A stretch of DNA of 13,136 nucleotides, taken from contig CAMLIU010000010.1 of assembly GCA_946479995.1 (NCBI GenBank), positions 1 through 13,136 of the forward strand. The letters are read 5' to 3'. This document shows, piece by piece, positions 1 to 5,444 of this stretch. The stretch comes from an uncultured Gemmatimonadota bacterium (GTDB lineage: Bacteria > Gemmatimonadota > Gemmatimonadetes > Gemmatimonadales > Gemmatimonadaceae). Both the position numbers and the translations under genes were made by a program. Numbering within the stretch: position 1 is the stretch's first letter; each line of letters starts with the position of its first letter. Below the pieces are notes generated by a model, which saw only the letters and a list, made by a program, of their open reading frames with translations, was not told the DNA's origin and searched no databases.

Positions 1-1
1 G

Positions 2-1297
2 TCGTTCACGTGGGACAACTGGTGGACGGTGGAAGCCACGGGCCGCAATGACTGGTCGTCCACGCTCCCCGAGGGACACAACTCGTACTTCTATCCCTCG
101 GTCAACACCTCCATCGTGCTCACCGACGCCATCCCGTCGCTGCGCGGCCGTGGCAACCTGACGTTCGCCAAGATCCGCGGCGCCTGGGCGCAGGTCGGTG
201 CCGATGCTTCGCCGTACCAGCTCCGCACGACCTACAGCGGCCTCGCCAACAAGTTCGGCTCGCTGCCGCAGTACACGCTGGGGAACACGCTGGCCAACGC
301 CAACCTCGTCCCGGAGAAGACCCTCTCCACCGAGGCGGGCCTCGAACTCGGCTTCGGCGACAACCGCGTGACCATCGACGCGAGCATCTACGACAAGGCG
401 ACGTCGAACCAGATCATCAACCTGCCGATCTCGCCGACCTCCGGCTTCACGAGCCAGGCGATCAACGCCGGCAAGATCGAGAACAAGGGCTTCGAGGCCC
501 TCGTCTCGGTGGTGCCGTACCGCAGCACCAATTCCGAGTGGACGTCGAGCTTCAACTACTCGATGAACCGCGGCAAGGTGGTGGACCTGTACCCGGGCCT
601 GAGCACGATCGTGCTCGGCGGCACCTGGAGCGCCACGGTCGAGGCGCGCGTCGGTGAGCCCTACGGCGTGATCCGCGGCTACACGATCAAGAAGGACGAC
701 CAGGGCAACTGGCTGCTGAAGGACGGCCTCCCGCAGCGCGGCCCCCTCGCCGTGCTCGGCAACACGCAGCCCAAGTGGACGGGCGGCTGGAACAACACCG
801 TCCGCTACAAGAACCTCACGCTCAATGCGCTGCTCGACATGCACATCGGCGGCAGCATCTTCAGCGTGACGAACATGTTCGGCGAGTACACCGGCGTGCT
901 GGGCAACACCACGTACGGCCGCGAAGTGGATTGGGACAACCCGGGCGTCGTCGTGAAGGGCATCGACGAGGCGACCGGCCAGGCGAACACGGTCAACGTG
1001 ACGTCGGAAGACTACTTCCAGAGCTTCTTCCGCCTGCACGAGCGGTACGTGTACGACGACACCTGGACCAAGCTCCGCGAGGTTCGCCTCAGCTACGAGC
1101 TCCCCGTCCGGCTCGCCAACAAGATGTACGCGCAGTCGGCGAGCATCGCGCTCGTCGGTCGCAACCTGGTCACGTGGACCAACGTGCCGAACATCGACCC
1201 CGAGTTCGCGTACGCACAGGGCAATTACCAGGGGATGGAGTTCGCGGCGTTGCCGAATCCGCGCAGCATCGGCTTCAGCATCCGTCTCACGCCGTAA
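2..1297 (+). CDS. SusC/RagA-family TonB-dependent outer membrane receptor, C-terminal part (5' end outside window)
   Basis: The reading frame is open from base 2 to the TAA at 1295-1297, giving about 431 residues of a protein that is usually near 1000. Only the second half of the beta-barrel is present; signal peptide, carboxypeptidase-like domain and plug lie to the left. The first visible residues include TGRNDWSSTLP and SYFYPSV, strongly conserved in SusC barrels, then LVPEKTLSTEAGLELGF, KIENKGFEALV and the C-terminal strand ALVGRNLVTWT followed by IDPEF. These are typical of SusC/RagA proteins, which form the TonB-driven import pore beneath a SusD lid. The GTG at 29 is an internal valine, not a start. 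The chain ends in Pro, whereas many outer-membrane barrels end in an aromatic residue. It sits 15 nt upstream of a SusD-like gene, its presumed partner and co-transcript. The substrate is unknown. Confidence 0.95.
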   Translation, partial: SFTWDNWWTVEATGRNDWSSTLPEGHNSYFYPSVNTSIVLTDAIPSLRGRGNLTFAKIRGAWAQVGADASPYQLRTTYSGLANKFGSLPQYTLGNTLANANLVPEKTLSTEAGLELGFGDNRVTIDASIYDKATSNQIINLPISPTSGFTSQAINAGKIENKGFEALVSVVPYRSTNSEWTSSFNYSMNRGKVVDLYPGLSTIVLGGTWSATVEARVGEPYGVIRGYTIKKDDQGNWLLKDGLPQRGPLAVLGNTQPKWTGGWNNTVRYKNLTLNALLDMHIGGSIFSVTNMFGEYTGVLGNTTYGREVDWDNPGVVVKGIDEATGQANTVNVTSEDYFQSFFRLHERYVYDDTWTKLREVRLSYELPVRLANKMYAQSASIALVGRNLVTWTNVPNIDPEFAYAQGNYQGMEFAALPNPRSIGFSIRLTP

Positions 1298-1312
1298 CCC
1301 TTGACTATACAA

Positions 1313-2851
1313 ATGACCATGAGATTCAACCGACCCGCGGCGGCACTCGCGGCGAGCCTCGCGCTCGCCGCTGGAGTGGGCGCCTGCAACAGCGACCTCA
1401 CGTCGCTCAACCAGAACCCGAACAGCCCGGAGAACGCTCCGGCTGGCGCGGTGTTCACCACTGGCGTGCAGAGTGCCGTCGGCCGCTGGCTGGGCTCCGG
1501 CTTCGACCTGCGCCAGATGGAGTTCGTGGTGCAGCACCTCGCCGAGGTGCAGTACCCGGACGAGGATCGCTACGCGCGTATCCGCGCCAGCGATACGCAG
1601 GGCACCTTCACGGGTGCGTACAACAACTCGCTCGAGGACTTCGAGCAGGTGCGTCGCAAGGGAGTGGAGCAGAACTCCGCTGCGGTGTACGCCCCGGCGA
1701 TGGTCATGAAGCAGTGGGAGTTCGGCTACCTCACCGACGCGTGGGGCGCCATCCCGTACTCGACGGCGCTGAAGGGTGACTCCGGCATCGCCCTCCCGAC
1801 CTACGACTCGCAGAAGGAAGTCTACGACGGGATGTTCGCGGCCCTCACAAAGGCGGCGGCCGACCTCGCGACCCCGGGGCCGCAGTCGCTCGGTGGCGCC
1901 GACCCGATCTACGGCGGGAGCCCCGCGAAGTGGCAGAAGTTCGCCAACTCGCTCCATGCGCGTGATGCCATGCGCATCTCGTACGTGGATCAGGCGAAGG
2001 CCAACGCCGAGCTGACCGCGGCGCTCACCGGCCCGGGCGGCGTGTTCGCCTCGAATGCCGACAACGCCAAGCTCGACTGGCCGGGCGACGGCATCTACAA
2101 CAACCCGTGGGCGAACAACTTCCAGGGCCGCGACGACCACCGCATGTCGAAGACCTTCGTCGACACGCTGCTGTCGCACGCGGATCCGCGCCTTCCCATC
2201 TTCGCCATGCCGACGGTGGATTACCAGGACGGCAAGTCGACGGTGAAGTATGCGGGCCAGCCCAACGGCCTGACGGCGGCTGATGCCGGCACGTACTTCA
2301 CGAGCACGTCGCGTCCGGGCGAGATCTTCTATCCTGGCGGCACGACCTACGGCACCTACGGCGGCAACGGCGGCAGCCAGCCCTCGTACCTGATGACCTA
2401 CGCGGAAGTGGAGTTCATCAAGGCCGAGGCGGCCGAGCGCGGCATGGCCGGGCTCACCCCCGCCCAGGCGGCGCAGTTCTACTACGACGGCATCGCTGCC
2501 TCCATGAAGCAGTGGGGCGTTGCCCAGGCGGACATCGACGCCTACCTCGCGCGCGCCGACATCGCGTATCAGGGTGGCACGACTGGCCTGAAGCAGATCG
2601 CGACCCAGAAGTGGATCGCCCTCTTCACGGACGGCGCCCAGGCGTGGTTCGAGTGGCGCCGCACCTGCGTCCCGAACATCACCCCGGGACCGGCCGCGAT
2701 CTTCAACTACGTGCCGCGCCGGCTCGAGTATCCGACCAGCGAGGCGTCGGTGAATCCCGACAATCTCCAGGCGGCGATCGACGCCCAGGGCCCGGATGCG
2801 ATGAACACCCGGACGTACTGGGATACCCAGACCGCTCCGACCTGCCAGTAA
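1313..2851 (+). CDS. SusD-like_2 family outer membrane lipoprotein
   Basis: Predicted 512-residue surface lipoprotein, the likely ligand-binding lid for the preceding SusC barrel. ATG 1313 gives a short basic N-terminus, a hydrophobic stretch and a lipobox ending VGAC, with Cys25 as the lipidated residue. ATG 1319 would serve equally well, and a TTG at 1301 is in frame but less likely. No Shine-Dalgarno motif is visible, so translation may be coupled to the upstream stop 15 nt away. Just after the Cys comes NQNPNSP. Around residues 364-378 is AEVEFIKAEAAERG, and around 432-452 is QKWIALFTDGAQAWFEWRRT, followed by PRRLEYPTSEA. This series matches the SusD-like_2 subtype of the SusD/RagB superfamily, which has an alpha-helical TPR-type core. 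Length is normal for the subtype. The bound nutrient cannot be told from sequence. Confidence 0.93.
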   Translation: MTMRFNRPAAALAASLALAAGVGACNSDLTSLNQNPNSPENAPAGAVFTTGVQSAVGRWLGSGFDLRQMEFVVQHLAEVQYPDEDRYARIRASDTQGTFTGAYNNSLEDFEQVRRKGVEQNSAAVYAPAMVMKQWEFGYLTDAWGAIPYSTALKGDSGIALPTYDSQKEVYDGMFAALTKAAADLATPGPQSLGGADPIYGGSPAKWQKFANSLHARDAMRISYVDQAKANAELTAALTGPGGVFASNADNAKLDWPGDGIYNNPWANNFQGRDDHRMSKTFVDTLLSHADPRLPIFAMPTVDYQDGKSTVKYAGQPNGLTAADAGTYFTSTSRPGEIFYPGGTTYGTYGGNGGSQPSYLMTYAEVEFIKAEAAERGMAGLTPAQAAQFYYDGIAASMKQWGVAQADIDAYLARADIAYQGGTTGLKQIATQKWIALFTDGAQAWFEWRRTCVPNITPGPAAIFNYVPRRLEYPTSEASVNPDNLQAAIDAQGPDAMNTRTYWDTQTAPTCQ

Positions 2852-2874
2852 GTCGGACGCAGTCGCAGCACACC

Positions 2875-2910
2875 GAAACAGCCCCGCCGGCATGCCGGCG
2901 GGGCTGTTTC
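2875..2910. terminator. Perfect 36-nt palindrome, probable (bidirectional) terminator
   Basis: Arm GAAACAGCCCCGCCGG (2875-2890) pairs exactly with 2895-2910 around a CATG loop, giving a 16-bp stem without mismatch. It lies 23 nt after the susD-like stop and ahead of rplS. The 3' arm ends GTTTC with no longer T-run, so it is an atypical intrinsic terminator. It may instead stabilise the 3' end of the mRNA or block read-through into rplS. Being fully symmetric, it would work in both directions. Confidence 0.75.
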
Positions 2911-2932
2911 ACGCTGGGCCACAGGGCAGGGG

Positions 2933-2961
2933 TGGACTCCCGCCCTCCAGAGCGCTAACTT
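2933..2961 (+). promoter_or_regulatory. Candidate sigma-70-type promoter for rplS-rnhB
   Basis: A -35-like TGGACT (2933-2938) and a -10-like TAACTT (2956-2961) are separated by 17 bp, just downstream of the terminator palindrome and 53 nt before the rplS ATG. Matches to the consensus are partial (4/6 and 3/6). Position and spacing are the main support. The -10 followed by G (TAACTTG) also loosely resembles the TAnnTTTG element of Bacteroidota promoters. Confidence 0.35.
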
Positions 2962-3014
2962 GTCCAGTCTCTACCAGTTAAGCCCCGAACCGGGCCTCCG
3001 GCCCCGAGCGTCAT

Positions 3015-3389
3015 ATGCATCCCTTCATCGAAACCCAGAAAGAGTGGCTCCGCGACAACCTCCCCCCGTTCCGCGCCGGTGACACCCTCCGCGTGAACGT
3101 CCGCGTCAAGGAAGGGGAGAAGGAGCGCATCCAGGCGTTCGAAGGGGTCTGCATCGCCCGTCGTGGCAGCGGCGTCAGCGCCACCTTCACCGTCCGCAAG
3201 ATCTCCAACGGTGTCGGCGTCGAGCGCATCTTCCCGCTCCACAGCCCCATGCTGGCCGACATCAACGTCGTCCGTCGTGGCCGCGTGCGTCGCGCCAAGC
3301 TCTACTACCTGCGCAACCTCACCGGCAAGGCCACGCGCATCAAGGAGAAGAAGGCGCGCGTTCCGCAGACGGAAACCGCCGCGCAGTAA
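3015..3389 (+). CDS. rplS: 50S ribosomal protein L19
   Basis: A 124-residue protein of the bL19 family, a structural component of the large subunit near the interface with the small subunit. Family hallmarks are clear: the N-terminal helix, [54 protein letters not shown], and the basic stretch [20 protein letters not shown]. The E. coli protein is about 115 residues, so this one has only a slightly longer, polar tail ([12 protein letters not shown]). ATG 3015 is the natural start because it matches the family N-terminus; a weak GAG lies 6 nt upstream. rnhB follows after 19 nt, so the two are probably co-transcribed. In many bacteria rplS is last in rpsP-rimM-trmD-rplS; here none of those genes precede it, and a SusC/SusD pair ending in a terminator does. 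Confidence 0.97.
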   Translation: MHPFIETQKEWLRDNLPPFRAGDTLRVNVRVKEGEKERIQAFEGVCIARRGSGVSATFTVRKISNGVGVERIFPLHSPMLADINVVRRGRVRRAKLYYLRNLTGKATRIKEKKARVPQTETAAQ

Positions 3390-3408
3390 CCGCCAACCTC
3401 GGCAGGGC

Positions 3409-4131
3409 ATGCCTCGCTGGAGCACGCTCGAACGGGAGCTCCGCGCGTCACGAGGACCCCTCATCGCCGGAGTGGATGAAGTCGGACGGGGCCCGCTCGC
3501 GGGCCCCGTCGTCGCTTGTGCGGTGATCATGCCGCCGGACGCCCGCGCCATCCGCGGCGTGGACGACTCCAAGAAGCTCGACGCCGGCGAGCGCGAGAAG
3601 CTGGCGTCACGCATCAACGAGCGCGCCCTCGCCGTGGCCGTCGGCGCCGCCAGCGTGCGCGAGATCGACCGGCTCAACATCTATCACGCCGCCGTGCTCG
3701 CCATGCGGCGCGCCATCGGCCGGCTCCGGGTCACCCCCGATCACGTGATCCTCGACGGCAACCGCATCCGCTCGCTCGGCGTGGAGCACACCGCCGTCGT
3801 CGGCGGCGACGGCTGCTGCCATTCCATTGCCTGCGCCTCCATCGTCGCCAAGGTCACCCGTGACCGCGTGATGCGGGCCCTCGCGCGGCGGCACCCGCAT
3901 TACCGCTGGGAGACGAACGTCGGCTACGGCACGCCCGAGCATCAGGCCGGGCTGGCATCCCACGGGCTCACGCCGCATCACCGCCGCTCCTTCGCTCCCG
4001 TCATGCAGCTCGGCCTCGCGCTCACCGTGGCGCCGGCGGCGGAGGCGGCCACGCTGGCGGATGCGCTCCAGGACGTCCTGGCGCCGATCAGCGATACCCG
4101 CGGCCCGGCGGAGGCGCGGACGGACCCCTGA
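3409..4131 (+). CDS. rnhB: Ribonuclease HII
   Basis: A 240-residue type 2 RNase H, which cleaves the RNA strand of RNA-DNA hybrids and removes single ribonucleotides misincorporated into DNA. The metal-binding active site is intact: Asp23 and Glu24 in GVDEVGRGPLAGPVV, Asp116 in ILDGNR, and Asp134 in GGDG. Spacing between the last two acidic residues (18) matches E. coli. Also present are DDSKKL (52-57), SIVAKVTRD (144-152) and the C-terminal HGLTPHHRRSF. ATG 3409 gives a family-normal N-terminus. The open frame extends further upstream through rplS, but that part is antisensible shadow in another frame. An AGGG lies only one base before the ATG, closer than usual. The C-terminal tail beyond about residue 210 is Ala-rich and unconserved. 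The gene follows rplS by 19 nt, a common neighbour arrangement. Confidence 0.96.
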   Translation: MPRWSTLERELRASRGPLIAGVDEVGRGPLAGPVVACAVIMPPDARAIRGVDDSKKLDAGEREKLASRINERALAVAVGAASVREIDRLNIYHAAVLAMRRAIGRLRVTPDHVILDGNRIRSLGVEHTAVVGGDGCCHSIACASIVAKVTRDRVMRALARRHPHYRWETNVGYGTPEHQAGLASHGLTPHHRRSFAPVMQLGLALTVAPAAEAATLADALQDVLAPISDTRGPAEARTDP

Positions 4132-4169
4132 CCGTGGCCGTGGCGCCGACCGCCGGTGAAGTCATGCCG

Positions 4170-4379
4170 GTCGCTGTGTTCCTGGTGGCAGTCGGTGAGT
4201 TCCTGGTGGCGGTCGCTGCGTTCCTGGTGGCAATCGGTGCTGCGAAGGCGAAAGTCGTTGAAGCACAGGCGCAAGTCGGTGTTCCTTCGGTGGCAGTCGC
4301 TGTTCCGTAGTTGAACGTCGGTGCGCATTGGTTGCGGCCGGTGCTTGCTTCGGTGGCCATCGGCGTCTTCCTTGATGCC
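4170..4379. repeat. Degenerate 21-bp tandem repeat, about ten units
   Basis: Between rnhB and the SDR gene the sequence repeats every 21 bp, with units starting at 4170, 4191, 4212, 4233, 4254, 4275, 4296, 4317, 4338 and 4359. Most units begin GTCGGTG or GTCGCTG, and the first three share GTTCCTGGTGGC almost exactly; later units drift but often keep GGTGGC near the end. A further decayed unit may precede (4149-4169) and another follow (from 4380). The second base triplet alternates GCT/GGT over the first four units, hinting at a 42-bp higher-order unit. Because 21 is a multiple of three, all frames give heptapeptide repeats. No IS ends, CRISPR-like spacers or known RNA motif are seen. Function is unknown; it could be a minisatellite, a decayed coding repeat, or a protein-binding array. 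Confidence 0.85.
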
Positions 4380-4414
4380 AGTCGCCGTTCAGTCTCGAGT
4401 CGTACAGGAATCCG

Positions 4415-5272
4415 GTGAACCCGATGACCTCTCATTCCGTTCTCGACGTCTTCCGCACTGGCCTGTTCGACGGCCAGGTGGCGCTCATCACGGGGGGCGG
4501 CAGCGGCATCGGCCGCGGGATCGCCGACACCCTCGCCACTCTCGGCGCGCACGTGGTGCTGGCGAGCCGCAAGCAGGAGCGCGTGGATGCCGCCGCGGCG
4601 GAGATCCGTGCTGCTGGCGGCAAGGCGAGCGGCGTCGCGGTGGACGTGCGCGAGCAGGAGCGGGTGAAGGAGGTCGTCTCGCGCGTCGCCGATGAGCATG
4701 GGCGCCTCGACATCCTCGTCAACAACGCCGCGGGCAACTTCTACGCGCCCTCGGAGTCGCTGTCGGTGAACGCGTGGAAGAGCGTGATCGAGATCGACCT
4801 CTACGGCACCTTCTTCTGCTCGCAGGCGGCCCTCCCCGCGATGCGCGCGAATGGCGGCGGGAGCATCGTCAACATCTCGATGACGCTGCACTACCGCGGC
4901 TGGCCGCTCATGGCGCACGCCACCGCCGCGAAGGCGGGGATCGATGCGCTCACGCGCACCCTCGCGCTCGAGTGGGCGCGCGACGGCGTGCGCATCAACG
5001 CCATCGCGCCGGGGCCCATTCCCACCGAAGGGGTGCGCAAGGCATTTACGCCGCCGCCCACTGCCGAGGGGGTCCCCGACGTGTTCGCGGTGGAGCGGGC
5101 GATGGAGAGCTACGCGAAGAAGGCCATTCCCCTTGGCCGGTGGGGATCGCCGGAGGACATCGGGGGGATGGTGGCCTATCTCAGCTCGCCGGCCGCGTCG
5201 TGGATCACCGGGGCCATCATGGTGGTGGACGGCGGGGAGTGGCTGGCGAAGGCGCCAGCGCAGGGCGGGTGA
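4415..5272 (+). CDS. SDR-family oxidoreductase, 2,4-dienoyl-CoA reductase-like
   Basis: A 285-residue short-chain dehydrogenase/reductase with a Rossmann fold. The cofactor motif TGGGSGIG is at 26-33 and the NNAAG motif at 103-107. The catalytic Lys is in AAKAG (K173), but the position four residues before it, normally Tyr in YxxxK, is Ala169. This, with the pattern NISMTLHYRGWP, the segment ALEWARDGVRINAIAPGPI and the end SSPAASWITGAIMVVDGGEWL, resembles the trans-2-enoyl/2,4-dienoyl-CoA reductase branch, which also departs from the classical triad. That branch reduces dienoyl-CoA esters with NADPH during beta-oxidation of unsaturated fatty acids. An Arg in LASRK (residue 52) after strand 2 fits NADP(H) preference. 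GTG 4415 is chosen because AGGA (4406-4409) lies 5 nt upstream; ATG 4424 is the alternative. It appears to be a single gene, preceded by the tandem repeat and followed by a separate SusC gene. The substrate is inferred. Confidence 0.9.
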   Translation: MNPMTSHSVLDVFRTGLFDGQVALITGGGSGIGRGIADTLATLGAHVVLASRKQERVDAAAAEIRAAGGKASGVAVDVREQERVKEVVSRVADEHGRLDILVNNAAGNFYAPSESLSVNAWKSVIEIDLYGTFFCSQAALPAMRANGGGSIVNISMTLHYRGWPLMAHATAAKAGIDALTRTLALEWARDGVRINAIAPGPIPTEGVRKAFTPPPTAEGVPDVFAVERAMESYAKKAIPLGRWGSPEDIGGMVAYLSSPAASWITGAIMVVDGGEWLAKAPAQGG

Positions 5273-5353
5273 CCATCCGGGGCTGAGGCGGGTCCGTGCC
5301 TCCAACCCTCGAATGACGCGTCACCGGGTACTGGCGAGATCGTGGACTAGTGA

Positions 5354-5361
5354 TATGTTCG
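5354..5361 (+). promoter_or_regulatory. Possible promoter -10/-7 element for the second SusC/SusD locus
   Basis: TATGTTCG stands out as the only AT-rich patch in the 172-nt gap between the SDR gene and the SusC-like gene, about 85 nt before the chosen start. It differs at one base from the TAnnTTTG element of Bacteroidota promoters and also contains a TATGTT -10-like hexamer. No good upstream element is seen at the expected distance. The remainder of 5273-5444 shows only a weak 5-bp stem (GAGGC/GCCTC, 5285-5302) and no clear terminator for the SDR gene. Confidence 0.25.
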
Positions 5362-5444
5362 CGTACCTTCCGTCCTCGGTAGCACCCCGATGGCGCGAGA
5401 CGTCGGTCCAATCCCCCACAGCAGCGCAGCGACGCAGTGACTCC

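Noticed and set aside
775..1779. 334-codon + strand frame across the first SusC/SusD junction
   Set aside because: It overlaps two strongly supported genes in another frame and its translation is Arg/His/Gly-rich without motifs.
3163..3408. Upstream in-frame extension of rnhB through rplS
   Set aside because: The translation is Ser/Arg/Ala-rich shadow of rplS; RNase HII homology begins only after ATG 3409.
4170..4379. CRISPR array interpretation of the repeat
   Set aside because: Units are directly abutting 21-mers that diverge gradually, with no constant repeat separated by unrelated spacers and no cas genes.
4088..5305. 405-codon open frame on the - strand across the SDR gene and the tandem repeat
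   Set aside because: It is antisense to a convincing SDR gene, with no recognisable domain; its repeated TATRN-type peptides merely reflect the 21-bp repeat.
4944..5444. Upstream in-frame extension of the second SusC gene overlapping the SDR gene
   Set aside because: The extension is Arg/Pro-rich shadow of the SDR frame and would bury the signal peptide about 190 residues inside the protein.
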